A DNA stretch of 64,000 nucleotides from Solibaculum_A intestinale (GCF_040096205.1 NZ_JBBMFD010000001.1:372001-436000), one strand, 5' to 3'. Numbered from the stretch's first letter, positions 1-8,669 are shown. Made by a program: numbers and translations. Notes: generated from the sequence alone by a model not told the origin.

Positions 1-636
1 CGGATGCCGATAGACGAACACCTTATTTTTATCCGCATCCTTGTGCAGATAACCTTCCAGAGTCGCTTCCTTCTTCTTGAGAATTCCGTGTACAATGCAA
101 AGGTAATATTTCTTAAGCTCTCGCTCCTTCATCTTCTCGTTGAGCACCCGCAGCGCCGCCGCGTTTTTCGCCGCGATGACGATTCCGCCGGTGTTGCGGT
201 CGATGCGGTTGACCAAGGCGGGTGCAAAAGAGTTTTCCTTTTCCGGGTCGTATTCCCCTTTGTCATAGAGATAATGCTGAATACGGTCGATAAGGGTATC
301 GCCGTACTCTTTGTCGTCCGAATGAACCAAAAGGCCCGGTTTTTTGTCCGCTAACAGAATATTTTCGTCCTCATAGACCACCGACACCTTTGCCGGCGCG
401 GCGGAAAAGGGCAGCTTTTTCGGGGCGGGAGCGAAGAATTCATCCTTAAGATAAAGCTCCACCAGATCCCCTTTCTGAAGCCGGGTGGAAATTTCGCAGC
501 GTTTGCCGTTTACCTTGATGCGTTTGAGGCGGATGGATTTATAAAGAAGCGATTTCGGCAGAAGCGGCACGGCCTTGGTCACAAACTTGTCGAGCCGCTG
601 TCCCGCGTCGTTGTCTTTTACAGTGAACTGTTTCAT
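1..636 (-). CDS. RluA-family 23S rRNA/tRNA pseudouridine synthase (3' end outside window)
   Basis: Isomerises specific uridines in structured RNA to pseudouridine. Translated from the ATG at 636, the protein begins MKQFTVKDNDAGQRLDKFV, a typical S4-type RNA-binding start of the RluC/RluD group. The catalytic motif NRIDRNTGG with its active-site Asp follows near residue 143-151, then a typical IAAKNAAA stretch. The reading frame is open to base 1, so the C-terminal part lies beyond the left edge. A GAGGAGG ribosome-binding site lies just upstream of the ATG. The gene diverges from radC. Family assignment is secure; which uridine it modifies cannot be read from the sequence. Confidence 0.9.
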   Translation of the reverse strand, partial: MKQFTVKDNDAGQRLDKFVTKAVPLLPKSLLYKSIRLKRIKVNGKRCEISTRLQKGDLVELYLKDEFFAPAPKKLPFSAAPAKVSVVYEDENILLADKKPGLLVHSDDKEYGDTLIDRIQHYLYDKGEYDPEKENSFAPALVNRIDRNTGGIVIAAKNAAALRVLNEKMKERELKKYYLCIVHGILKKKEATLEGYLHKDADKNKVFVYRHP

Positions 637-674
637 GGGGTGAGGGCGTCCTCCTCGTTTTCCAGGTTATGCAC

Positions 675-702
675 AGTATACCATGAAATCCGCTCTTTGT
701 AA
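675..702 (-). promoter_or_regulatory. Sigma-A-like promoter for the pseudouridine synthase
   Basis: On the minus strand TTACAA (697-702) and TATACT (675-680) are separated by 16 bases, about 40 bases before the start codon at 636. Seen by eye only. Confidence 0.5.
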
Positions 703-711
703 CGAGAAGCT

Positions 712-739
712 TTGCAAAATTTGTATATTGGTATATAAT
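712..739 (+). promoter_or_regulatory. Sigma-A-like promoter for radC
   Basis: TTGCAA (712-717), a 16-base spacer and a perfect TATAAT (734-739) sit just before radC. The element is back to back with the divergent minus-strand promoter, so both genes share one short control region. Confidence 0.65.
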
Positions 740-776
740 TATCGAGAAAGAATAGACGCCAAGTGGCGACGAGGAG

Positions 777-1496
777 ATGGATCGGATTTCTATGGCAATG
801 CATGATGGACACCGGGAACGGCTTCGCAACCGCTTTATCGAGGAGGGGTTGGACAGCTTTGAAATCCATAACGTTTTGGAGCTGGCGCTGTTTTACGCAA
901 TCCCGCGAAAGGACACCAATGAAATCGCCCACCGGCTTCTGGCCCGGTTCGGAAGCCTATCCGCCGTACTGGAAGCACCGGTGCAGGAGCTGATGCAGGT
1001 GGAGGGCATATCGAAAAATTCGGCGGTGTTTCTTTCCTTAATCCCGGCACTTTGCCGGCGGTATTATGAGGACCGCTGCTCTGGAAAATGCATCACCAGC
1101 GTGGAAGAAGCAGGCGAGTACTTTAAGCCCAAATTCATCGGCCGCACCGACGAGGTAATTTTCTTCCTGGCTTTAGACGGCAAAGGCCGGGTGCTCAACT
1201 GTGAAATCGTATCGGAGGGAGTGGTCAATGAGGTCAACGTCAATGTACGCAAGCTGGTGGAGATCAGTATGCGCTATAAGGCCACTTCTGCAATTCTGGC
1301 TCATCACCATCCAAACGGCAACGCGCTTCCCTCCGAGGCGGACATCGAAACCACCTGGATGGTGCGCCATGCCCTGGAATTCGTGGGCGTAAAGCTGACT
1401 GACCACATCATTGTGGCCGACGATGACTTTATTTCTCTGCGGGAAAGCCGGCAGTATAAATATCTCTTCGAATCGGCGCCCGAACAGAAGGACTGA
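777..1496 (+). CDS. radC: RadC family protein (JAB/MPN metalloprotease-like domain)
   Basis: A RadC-type protein: an N-terminal helix-hairpin-helix region (about residues 10-85) followed by the MPN/JAB domain, whose zinc signature HHHPNG lies near residue 180 and is followed by PSEAD. The full length of 239 residues fits the family (about 225-230). The role is historically called DNA repair, but the biochemical activity remains unclear. The first ATG at 777 directly abuts a GAGGAG. The in-frame ATG at 792 gives MAMHDGHRERLRNRF, which looks like the usual family start, so the true start may be 792. It is one of only two plus-strand genes in the window and is followed by a strong hairpin terminator. 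Confidence 0.93.
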   Translation: MDRISMAMHDGHRERLRNRFIEEGLDSFEIHNVLELALFYAIPRKDTNEIAHRLLARFGSLSAVLEAPVQELMQVEGISKNSAVFLSLIPALCRRYYEDRCSGKCITSVEEAGEYFKPKFIGRTDEVIFFLALDGKGRVLNCEIVSEGVVNEVNVNVRKLVEISMRYKATSAILAHHHPNGNALPSEADIETTWMVRHALEFVGVKLTDHIIVADDDFISLRESRQYKYLFESAPEQKD

Positions 1497-1580
1497 TTTC
1501 TCCGTAGGGGGCAGAAAAAAGAGGATGCATTGGGCAAGAGACATGGCTTTGGCATCTCTTTGCTGCAAAACGAACATAAA

Positions 1581-1617
1581 ATGGCCGTGGTACCAATTTG
1601 TACCACGGCCATTTTTC
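1581..1617. terminator. Bidirectional hairpin terminator between radC and the M14 peptidase gene
   Basis: A perfect 13-base-pair stem (1581-1593 with 1600-1612) and a 6-base loop. It is flanked by T-runs on both strands, so it can stop radC on plus and the converging peptidase gene on minus. Confidence 0.9.
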
Positions 1618-1627
1618 TACCTACAAT

Positions 1628-4600
1628 TTAGTTGCGGGTGATTTGGATGGAAACGGTTTTGCCGTCGTCCAGCCATTCGCCGTCGCCGCCGGCCGGTTTG
1701 ACCGTCAGCGTCCGGCTGCCGGGCGTGCCCACCGAGGTGGCCAGCGTCCAGATGCGCACCCCATTCTGGTCCACATAGCTCTTCGAAGAGGTCAGGCCCA
1801 TGCCATTCTCATTGAAGAGACCAACCTTGGAAACGCCCAGGTTGGTGGTTACAGTGATGGTGAAATTCTCGTTGACCTTGGCGTTCTTGGCGCAGACCGC
1901 TTCAAGGACCTTCGCTTCTTCCTCGCTTGCCGGAACCTTCAGGTCCACGGCAATCTGCAGAGCAAAGTCCGCCGTGACTTCCGAGGCATCGCCAAGGACA
2001 CCCACAATGGAGAGCGTACGCTGGCCTTTGGTACCGATGGAGGTGGTCACCTTCCAGGTACGGGTGCCATCGGTGTTGTCTACATAACTCTTCTGGGAGC
2101 TGAGCCCCATGCCGTACTCGTTGTAAAGCTTGATGTTCTCCACATCCTGAGAGGTCAGGATAGTGGTGGTGAACTGCTCGTTGGGCTTTACGGAAAAATC
2201 TTCCTTTTCCATGGAGATAAAGGGAGTGAGCTTGCCGTAATCCCCGTCGGAAAGGCCCGCGACGGAGGAATAAACGGCGTTTGCAAGCAGGCGATAAGCC
2301 ACCTGAACATGGCCCTTATTCATCACGTTGTTGGCAAACAGGGTGACCGGCGTGCCGTTGTAGTCCGCCTGCACGGCAAAAGCCTTGCCGTCCACGTCGC
2401 TTCTGAGGTTGGCCTTCGCAAAACCCTTGATGTAAGAATTTTCGTCCGCCGCCACAATCAGCTGCTCTACGTTCTCCGGCACATTGGAGAAATAGGCGTT
2501 CTTCAGGTAAACGGTATCCTGGTCCTCATAACCGGCGGTCACGAAGCTGCCCTGCGCGTAGGAAGCGGCAAAAAGCGCCTCGCCAGCCGGGATAGTCTTG
2601 GTGGTCAGGTCGGCAATACCAAGGGTATTGCGGGCAAAGGTGACGGCGTTGGCACCCGTACCCACATAGGGGATACCGGCGTCGATAAGGCTCTTGACGT
2701 TGGCGTTGGAGGTGCTGACAATTACGTTGGGCTGCGCGTCGGCGGTGCTCTCCACAAAGTCAAAGCCCAGGTAGTTGAGGGCCCATCTCATTTCGTAGCT
2801 GCCGCCCGCCAGATAAACGGTGGGCTTGGGAAGCTCTTTGACGAGAGAGTAGCCGTTATAGGCGTGCATGGTCAGCTGATAATCGGAAAGGGTGGCCGCA
2901 TCGGCGGCGGAAACCAGGAAATCACCGGGCGCGTAGACGCCGGGATTCTCGCCCTGGATGAGGAACACCTTTTTGCCGGCGTTGAGCAGGGTGTTGACCG
3001 CCTTTACCGCGTCATTGGAATCGTTGGCGATGACCACCTGCTCGGAATCCGGCACTACGTTTGCCGGGCGGGCAAAGGCGGTATACGGGGTGGTCTTTCC
3101 GTCAAAAGCACCGGGCGCGCGGATCTCGTCACAATCAAAGCCGCGCATTTCCGGGAAGTTGATGACCACTTCGGCGTACATACTGTCGTAGTCGGACATG
3201 TCGTATCCCTCAAAGAGACAGACGTTGATGTAGCCGCGGCGAGCCTGCTTCATGTCGATGACAAAGGTCCCCGCCGGGTAGGTGACGCCGTTGACCTGGG
3301 TATCCTCGGTGAGCTGGGTCATCTCCCAGTTGTTGTGAAGGCCGTATTCCACCATGTTGTAGGCTTCGGTGACGTTCTTCTGCATGGAGGGATCCACCGG
3401 GATCACATAGTAGTCCGGGAAGAAGGACGCGCCCTCTTCTCTCGGGCGGCCGATGGACTCGCCGTCGGCATTTACAAACCACGGATCCACCTTTTCGGCT
3501 TCATCGGTGTTCTCCACGCCGCGGCGCCAGTATTCGAGCTGATTGAGGTAGACGGCGTCCTTATTCTTAAGCATGTAGTCGATGCAGGCAAGCATGACGC
3601 CGTGGTTGGCCAGAACAGAATTCTCGTTCATTTCCGGGATTTCCACGGTGTGTCCAAGAGAGCCGTAGTGCATGGCCACAATGGCGGTATACATAGGGGA
3701 ACCGTCGTCCCAGCCGCCGTTGAGGCCCGCGTCATAATCCTCATAGGGAATGACGAACTTCGTGTATTTCTCCGACGTAGAGGTACCGGCCAGGCCCATG
3801 GCGTGGGCCAGAGGCTGCATGTTCTGCACCAAGAGATCCCATTCGTAGTTGGGGTCGTGAGGACCGGAACAGGGCTCGATGAGGAAGTTCTTGACATAGC
3901 CGTGCAGGTCCAGGAAGGTGGCGGGCATCCACTGGGAAACACGGCCCATCAGGGCGGAGATTTCCGGAGAGGTCTGGTAGGTGATGTCGCGGTTGGGGTC
4001 AAACCCGGTGGAAAGGGCACGGGTCATGGCCTCGCGACCGTCGGGATTGTCCACAAAGGTGAAGACCAAGATGAAGTTGTCAAGGATTTCATCCACGTTG
4101 AGGGTGACGGTAGTTTCCTCCCCCTGCACGTTATTGGTGGTGTCCCGGCCGGAACCGGTTGACGCCTTTTCCGACGCGGCGTAGGTGGTGTAAGAAACCG
4201 TGTCCTGGGTGGCGAACTGGTCGAACAGCTCAATCATGGCATCCACGCCCGGCTGCTCGTCCGCATGAATATTGTTGCACCACAGGGGGATTTTGTAATC
4301 GGTCTTGCCTTCCTTGACCATTTCCATGGCAGCGGCCGGATCCTCCAGCGCCTTGGGAAGGAATTCATTGAGATAGAAATCAATGTCGCTCTGTTTCTCG
4401 GCGACGATGCCCATGGGCATTTCTTTGCCTTGAGTGGAGTATCCGACGATGTCATAGCCCAAATAACGGTCGGTCTTCGCCTTGGACTTCTCGATGGAAG
4501 CCTTGACGGTGGGAACAATCTCGCTCCAGGCGTGATAGCTTTCGTAGATGCTCAGGCGCAGGTCGGCCGACGCCGAGCAAATTTCCTCGTCCGCGTTTAC

Positions 4601-5164
4601 CCCCACCATCTTGAAGGAATAAATGCCGAACAGGTTGTTGGCCTTGGTGCGGTTGGAACGGGGACTGCTCAGGTCCACCGTGCCGAAGGGCAGGTCGAAA
4701 AAAAGCTCGGCGGTAATCTTGCCGGTTTGCGCGTCAAAGGACGGGGCGGAAACTACCGTGATGAAGGAATCGGATTTGCCGTCCTTCTTCCAGTCGCTGA
4801 TGGGCTTACCGCCGTAGAAGAAGTTCCAGCTGAGCTTGGCAAAATCGGCAGCGGTACCGGAATAGTCGGCAGTAACGATGATGGTTCGAGCTTCGGTCAT
4901 CACCGCCATGTCTTCACTGAAGGTCAGGTTGGTCAGCTGGCCTATCGAAACGGCGTTGGGACCGGCCGGCACTTCGCCCACCCGCAGCGCTCCGTAAGGG
5001 TTGGGATCAAACGCATCCGTCTGATTGGTCTCGGCTTTTTGAGACAAACTGGTCTCAGACGCCTGAGCACCATTGTCCGCCGCGACTGCCGACGGCAACA
5101 TTACCGTAAGCAGCATCAGCAGGGACAAAAGCAGCGAAAGCGCTTTTTTGGATTGCTTTTTCAT
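1628..5164 (-). CDS. Large secreted M14-type zinc carboxypeptidase with two C-terminal repeats
   Basis: Exported protein of 1178 residues. A classical signal peptide (Lys-rich start, hydrophobic core to about residue 22, likely AxA cleavage near 28) is followed by an Ig-like N-terminal region. The M14 metallopeptidase domain spans about 210-530. The zinc site HxxE is seen as HADE (His300, Glu303), the distal zinc His421 lies in LDLHGY, the substrate-binding region contains NPDG near 373-376, and the catalytic Glu508 lies in HTVEIPE. About 450 residues of unrecognised sequence follow. Two related repeats (about 1008-1055 and 1108-1158) then share a GMGL-S-KSYVD core and a G-RTL ending. No cell-wall anchor (LPXTG or SLH) is visible, so it is probably released. 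It has its own promoter and terminator and an AGGAGG site, so it is monocistronic. The substrate is unknown; a peptide or peptidoglycan fragment is plausible. Confidence 0.85.
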   Translation of the reverse strand: MKKQSKKALSLLLSLLMLLTVMLPSAVAADNGAQASETSLSQKAETNQTDAFDPNPYGALRVGEVPAGPNAVSIGQLTNLTFSEDMAVMTEARTIIVTADYSGTAADFAKLSWNFFYGGKPISDWKKDGKSDSFITVVSAPSFDAQTGKITAELFFDLPFGTVDLSSPRSNRTKANNLFGIYSFKMVGVNADEEICSASADLRLSIYESYHAWSEIVPTVKASIEKSKAKTDRYLGYDIVGYSTQGKEMPMGIVAEKQSDIDFYLNEFLPKALEDPAAAMEMVKEGKTDYKIPLWCNNIHADEQPGVDAMIELFDQFATQDTVSYTTYAASEKASTGSGRDTTNNVQGEETTVTLNVDEILDNFILVFTFVDNPDGREAMTRALSTGFDPNRDITYQTSPEISALMGRVSQWMPATFLDLHGYVKNFLIEPCSGPHDPNYEWDLLVQNMQPLAHAMGLAGTSTSEKYTKFVIPYEDYDAGLNGGWDDGSPMYTAIVAMHYGSLGHTVEIPEMNENSVLANHGVMLACIDYMLKNKDAVYLNQLEYWRRGVENTDEAEKVDPWFVNADGESIGRPREEGASFFPDYYVIPVDPSMQKNVTEAYNMVEYGLHNNWEMTQLTEDTQVNGVTYPAGTFVIDMKQARRGYINVCLFEGYDMSDYDSMYAEVVINFPEMRGFDCDEIRAPGAFDGKTTPYTAFARPANVVPDSEQVVIANDSNDAVKAVNTLLNAGKKVFLIQGENPGVYAPGDFLVSAADAATLSDYQLTMHAYNGYSLVKELPKPTVYLAGGSYEMRWALNYLGFDFVESTADAQPNVIVSTSNANVKSLIDAGIPYVGTGANAVTFARNTLGIADLTTKTIPAGEALFAASYAQGSFVTAGYEDQDTVYLKNAYFSNVPENVEQLIVAADENSYIKGFAKANLRSDVDGKAFAVQADYNGTPVTLFANNVMNKGHVQVAYRLLANAVYSSVAGLSDGDYGKLTPFISMEKEDFSVKPNEQFTTTILTSQDVENIKLYNEYGMGLSSQKSYVDNTDGTRTWKVTTSIGTKGQRTLSIVGVLGDASEVTADFALQIAVDLKVPASEEEAKVLEAVCAKNAKVNENFTITVTTNLGVSKVGLFNENGMGLTSSKSYVDQNGVRIWTLATSVGTPGSRTLTVKPAGGDGEWLDDGKTVSIQITRN

Positions 5165-5232
5165 GTGTGTTACCTCCTCAAAGCTTCATCCGGTACGACA
5201 AGTGGAGAATATGTACCAGATTTTTCATACCC

Positions 5233-5262
5233 AGTATAGACCATATGCATAGGTCTGTCAAT
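5233..5262 (-). promoter_or_regulatory. Sigma-A-like promoter of the M14 peptidase gene
   Basis: On the minus strand a perfect TTGACA (5257-5262) is followed after 18 bases by TATACT (5233-5238). Transcription would start near 5226, about 60 bases before the start codon. Confidence 0.75.
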
Positions 5263-5281
5263 GAATTTCTATCCATAAATC

Positions 5282-5329
5282 TGCATATTTTTTGAAATAT
5301 CGTCGATAATATGCAAATTTTTTGAATAT
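5282..5329 (-). repeat. Direct repeat pair upstream of the peptidase promoter (candidate operator or UP element)
   Basis: Two copies of a TGCA-(A/T)-ATTTTTTGAA-type sequence begin at 5282 and 5312. The 30-base spacing is about three helical turns. Both lie 20-70 bases upstream of the -35 box, on one face of the helix. Confidence 0.5.
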
Positions 5330-5449
5330 TATCTTTATAATTTCCTTTCTTTTGTATTGTTTTCATTTTCAATCAACTGGAATTCAACGAATACATATGC
5401 TTAATTTAATATTAAAAATAAATTATTCAGATAACATCTTTTTCAACCA

Positions 5450-5488
5450 GCAAAAAACCGGCTGTGGTTGGTATCAACCACAGCCGGT
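5450..5488 (-). terminator. Terminator of the fumarase beta gene
   Basis: A perfect 13-base-pair stem (5458-5470 with 5475-5487) and a 4-base loop, followed on the minus strand by a run of six T. It lies 16 bases after the fumarase beta stop codon. Confidence 0.92.
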
Positions 5489-5503
5489 TTTGATAGATTC
5501 TTT

Positions 5504-6046
5504 TTATTCCCGGTCGAAGAGATTGCCTCCATGGCAGTCCACCGCGACCACCAACGGGAACCTCTCCACCGTCAGCCGCTTGATGGATTCACAGCCCAGA
5601 TCCTCAAACGCCACTACCTCGCAGCTTTTGATGCACTTGGCTGCCAGGGCGCCAGCGCCGCCGATGGCGCACAAATAGGCAGCTTTGTACCGCCCTATGG
5701 CGTCCACCACTTCCTTGGACCGCTGCCCCTTGCCGATCATTCCTTTGAGCCCCAAAGACAGAAGCCGCGGGGTATGCACGTCCATGCGCCCGGACGTGGT
5801 AGGGCCGCACGAGCCAATCGGCAGCCCCTCAGGCGCCGGCGTCGGCCCTGCATAGTAGAGAACCGCGCCTTTTATGCAAATGGGAAGCTCTTCCCCTTTG
5901 TCGAGCATGGCGATCATTCGTTTGTGAGCCGCGTCCCGGGCAGTATAAACCGTGCCGGAAAGCAAAATTCCCTGCCCTGCGTACAGCTCACCCGTCCTCT
6001 CTGCCAGCTCATCCGTATGGATCGTTACCCTTTGCGTAGAAACCAC
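5504..6046 (-). CDS. fumB-like: Fumarate hydratase class I (or L-tartrate dehydratase) beta subunit
   Basis: The C-terminal half of the two-subunit iron-sulfur hydro-lyase that interconverts fumarate and malate, or acts on tartrate. Recognised from the string VYTARDAAHKRM, the segment GPTTSGRMD and the later GGAGALAA. The reading frame runs open to an ATG at 6178, but the first 44 codons there are Arg/Gly-rich and look like a shadow of the upstream coding frame. I therefore place the start at the GTG at 6046 (MVSTQRVTIHTDE), giving 180 residues, the usual length. That start overlaps the possible 3' extension of the DivIVA-like gene, so translation may be coupled. The ribosome-binding site is weak. 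The alpha subunit is not adjacent; it lies at 38302-39144. Confidence 0.88.
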   Translation of the reverse strand: MVSTQRVTIHTDELAERTGELYAGQGILLSGTVYTARDAAHKRMIAMLDKGEELPICIKGAVLYYAGPTPAPEGLPIGSCGPTTSGRMDVHTPRLLSLGLKGMIGKGQRSKEVVDAIGRYKAAYLCAIGGAGALAAKCIKSCEVVAFEDLGCESIKRLTVERFPLVVAVDCHGGNLFDRE

Positions 6047-6241
6047 CTCTTTATGTTCTTGGAAACCGCCTGCACCGTCCGGTGCAGCAAACCCAAAATC
6101 TCGTCCAAGCCGTCCGCCCGCTTCTCGGCCGAAGGACGATCGAAATCCGGCCCGGCCTCTTCCCTTTCCCGCCCCCATGAGTCCGGCTTATCCGGGATGA
6201 GCCGGACATCATCAGCGAAAGAAGCCTGCTGCCCTGACTCA
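6025..6241 (-). other. Probable frameshifted 3' extension of the DivIVA-like gene
   Basis: After the in-frame stop of the DivIVA-like gene at 6239, the +1 frame stays open to a TAA at 6025. It encodes a protein-like segment of about 72 residues: an acidic, proline-containing linker, then an amphipathic helix around LDEILGLLHRTVQAVSKNI, then a basic end. Removing one T from the six-T run at 6254-6259 (minus strand) would join the two frames as one protein. It could be a sequencing error, a real frameshift, or slippage on the T6 tract. No other reading explains this 190-base gap. Confidence 0.55.
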
Positions 6242-6970
6242 GACGGAGGGACGAAAAAACAGCGGATCGTTGTTTTCTTCCTCTTCGTCGAAAGCCGCCG
6301 CTTCCTTGGACGCGGTCAGCTCGGAAAGCTGAACGGCGGCCTTGTCGATCTCCCGGCACATGTCGTCAAGCTTTTGGTCGATGTCTTTGGTGATCTGGTG
6401 GATGGTGTCGCGCATGGCGTCAATCTCGCCGCGTAAGCCCGTGATGTTTCCATACACCGCCTGGGCGGACGCATTGGCCGCGTCCGCCGTTTCCTTGGCG
6501 GTTTTCTGAGTATCCTCCAGAATTTTCGCGGCACTCATCCGCGCGTCCAGCAGCACCTCGCCCGCCTGGGCGCTCACCCGTTCATAAAGTCCCGCCCGTT
6601 CGGACAGGGTATCCATCTGCTCGCGAAGCTGGCGGTTCTTCTCCTGCTCAAGAGTCAACTCCCGCAGGCGCTGGCCTTCCGAAAGCTTTGCGTTTCGCAG
6701 TTCGTTTTCCACCCGGGCCATTTCTTCCGTCAAGCGGATGTTCTTCCCCTTTTCCTCCTCGAGCTGGTTCTCCAGCCCCAGAATGATCTCGTCAAAATCG
6801 GAGACTTTTCGGGCAAACTCATCCCGCGAACGAGAGGTTTCGCTGAGCTGCTGCTCGAGCTGCTGGCGGATGGCCAAGGATTCCTGGTTCATCGTATCGA
6901 TATAGTGGAGCACCTCGCCCCGGTCAAACCCGCCGAAGGCTGCTTTTTTGAAAATCACCTGGTTTTCCAT
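6239..6970 (-). CDS. DivIVA-domain coiled-coil protein
   Basis: A 243-residue protein beginning with a DivIVA-like N-terminus (FKKAAFGGFDRGEVLHYID, about residues 7-25), the part that in this family recognises curved membrane. A long heptad-rich coiled coil follows (about 27-130) and an Ala-rich helical segment to about 225. The DivIVA/GpsB family organises division-site or polar proteins. The frame stops after an acidic tail at 6239; a plausible continuation lies in the +1 frame. A GAGGAGG site precedes the ATG, and a promoter lies 34-62 bases upstream. It is the first gene of a two-gene unit with the fumarase beta subunit, an unexpected pairing. Confidence 0.8.
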   Translation of the reverse strand: MENQVIFKKAAFGGFDRGEVLHYIDTMNQESLAIRQQLEQQLSETSRSRDEFARKVSDFDEIILGLENQLEEEKGKNIRLTEEMARVENELRNAKLSEGQRLRELTLEQEKNRQLREQMDTLSERAGLYERVSAQAGEVLLDARMSAAKILEDTQKTAKETADAANASAQAVYGNITGLRGEIDAMRDTIHQITKDIDQKLDDMCREIDKAAVQLSELTASKEAAAFDEEEENNDPLFFRPSV

Positions 6971-7003
6971 GCAAAAATCCTCCTCGTCCGCATTTCTTGT
7001 TTC

Positions 7004-7032
7004 ATTATATCAGCGCTGCATCTCAATTACAA
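7004..7032 (-). promoter_or_regulatory. Sigma-A-like promoter of the DivIVA-like/fumarase beta unit
   Basis: On the minus strand TTGTAA (7027-7032), a 17-base spacer and TATAAT (7004-7009). Confidence 0.7.
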
Positions 7033-7119
7033 GGGCGAGGAAATGAATTTCACAAAGATACCAGCATTGATTTCTCCGGATTCCACCTATTCTTTCACTT
7101 CCAAAACAACCCATCCTTA

Positions 7120-7160
7120 AAATCAAACGGGCGCCGGTTTTCTTCTTCCCGGCGCCCGTT
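7120..7160 (-). terminator. Terminator of spoIVA
   Basis: A 12-base-pair GC-rich stem (7126-7137 with 7149-7160) lies 8 bases beyond the spoIVA stop. It is followed on minus by GTTTGATTTT. Confidence 0.85.
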
Positions 7161-7167
7161 TTGTTTT

Positions 7168-8652
7168 TTAAAGAATGATGCAGATTAAGCCGCTGCATCC
7201 TTCGTTGATGATGCGTTCGATGGTTTCCTTGAGCTTGATGCGCGCGTCCATTGGCATGCGGTAGAGCTTATTGTGAAGCCCTTCGTTGACCAGCTCGTGG
7301 AGGGATTTACCGAAGATGTTGGAGCTCCAGATCTGGGTGGGATTTTCCTCGAACTCCTTGAGCAGGTAGCTGACCAGCTCTTCCGACTGCTGCTCGCTTC
7401 CCACGATGGGAGTCACCTCGGTGGTGATGTCGGCCCGCATCATGTGGATGGACGGGGCGGAGGCCTTCAGGCGCACGCCGTACCGGCCACCCTGGCGCAT
7501 GATCTCCGGGTCTTCCAGAGTCAGTTCGTCCAGGGTGGGCATGACGATGCCGTAGCCGGTGGCTTCCACCTCCATGAGGGCGGACTTGATCTTGTCGTAT
7601 TCCTTCTTCATGGCGGCAAGCTCGGTCATGCTGGAAAGCAGCTCGCTGTCGCTCTCAATGGAAAGGCCGCTGGACTCGCTGAGGATCTTATAGAAAAGCT
7701 CCTGCCGGGTGGATACCCGGATGCTGGCGCTGCCGGTTCCCAGATCCATGGAAATGGTCTTGGCCGACTCGATGTATTCGCAGGCCACCACGCCGGTGAC
7801 AATGCGGTCCACCTCCCGGATACGAGTGATGTCGGCGGCGCATTCGCGGATGGCCCCGTAAACGGAGGTGCGCAGCCAATGCTCCTTGGGCAGGGCGGAA
7901 AGCCACTTGGGAAGCTCCACCGAGATTTCCTTGACCGGGAACTCAAAGAGCACCTGGGAAAGGATCTGGCGGATTTCCTCCTCCTCGAGCTCCAGGCAGT
8001 TGACCGGCAGAACCGGCACCGAATACTTGGAGCTTAATTCCTGGGAAAGCTGCCTAGCTCCCTGGGAGTTGGGATACATGCAGTTCAACAGCACGATGAA
8101 GGGCTTATTGATCTCCCGCAGCTCGTCGATGACCCGTTCTTCCGCTTCCTGGTATTCTTCCCGGGGAATGTCGCTGATGCTGCCGTCGGTGGTCACCACC
8201 AGGCCGATGGTGGAATGCTCGGTAATGACCCGCCGGGTCCCGATTTCGGCGGCCATGTTAAAGGGGATTTCCTCCTCATACCAAGGGGTCTTGACCATGC
8301 GGGGCTGGTCGCCCTCCACATATCCAAGGGAGCTTGGCACGATGTACCCCACGCAGTCGATCATCCGCATACGGAAGCTTGCGTTTCCGTCTAAGGTAAC
8401 CTCCACCGCTTCCTCGGGGATAAACTTGGGTTCGGTGGTCATAATGGTCCGGCCGGCGGCGGACTGGGGCAGTTCGTCAATGGCGCGGTCCCGTTTGAAG
8501 TCGCTGTTGATGTTGGGGACCACCAGGGTATCCATAAACCGTTTGATAAAGGTGGACTTGCCGGTGCGTACGGGGCCGACGATGCCGATGTAAATGTCAC
8601 CCTGGGTACGCTGGGCAATGTCCTGATAAATGGTTCTCTCTTCCATGTTCAC
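7168..8652 (-). CDS. spoIVA: Stage IV sporulation protein A, spore coat morphogenetic ATPase
   Basis: SpoIVA polymerises on the forespore surface using ATP and forms the basement layer on which the spore coat is built. The 494-residue length matches the family (492 in B. subtilis). The Walker A motif GPVRTGKST lies at about residues 26-34. The protein ends in the conserved GLICIIL. The reading frame begins MNMEERTIYQDIAQR; the second ATG, two codons in, is equally possible. The GGAGGTG site sits 8 bases before the first. It lies downstream of sipL, whose product binds SpoIVA, and near spoVM, which recruits it to the membrane. Expression in the mother cell under SigE is expected from the family, but I could not identify a clear SigE promoter. 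Confidence 0.98.
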   Translation of the reverse strand: MNMEERTIYQDIAQRTQGDIYIGIVGPVRTGKSTFIKRFMDTLVVPNINSDFKRDRAIDELPQSAAGRTIMTTEPKFIPEEAVEVTLDGNASFRMRMIDCVGYIVPSSLGYVEGDQPRMVKTPWYEEEIPFNMAAEIGTRRVITEHSTIGLVVTTDGSISDIPREEYQEAEERVIDELREINKPFIVLLNCMYPNSQGARQLSQELSSKYSVPVLPVNCLELEEEEIRQILSQVLFEFPVKEISVELPKWLSALPKEHWLRTSVYGAIRECAADITRIREVDRIVTGVVACEYIESAKTISMDLGTGSASIRVSTRQELFYKILSESSGLSIESDSELLSSMTELAAMKKEYDKIKSALMEVEATGYGIVMPTLDELTLEDPEIMRQGGRYGVRLKASAPSIHMMRADITTEVTPIVGSEQQSEELVSYLLKEFEENPTQIWSSNIFGKSLHELVNEGLHNKLYRMPMDARIKLKETIERIINEGCSGLICIIL

Positions 8653-8669
8653 TCCACCTCCAGTCTGCG

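Larger units (their letters stand above)
5165..5457. other. AT-rich intergenic control region upstream of the M14 peptidase gene
   Basis: No gene is seen here. The stretch is much more AT-rich than its surroundings. It holds the peptidase promoter (5233-5262) and two near-identical direct repeats (5282-5300 and 5312-5329) spaced 30 bases apart. The rest, 5330-5450, is plain AT-rich sequence. Confidence 0.7.

Noticed and set aside
1598..4162. Plus-strand open frame of 854 codons opposite the M14 peptidase gene
   Set aside because: It is rich in Gly, His, Val and Arg with no recognisable motif, and lies fully antisense to a gene with a signal peptide, catalytic residues, promoter and terminator. 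GC-rich third positions create such frames.
6047..6178. N-terminal extension of the fumarase beta frame to an ATG at 6178
   Set aside because: The 44 extra residues are Arg/Gly-rich and lack any family likeness. The better explanation is a shadow of the DivIVA-like tail in another frame.
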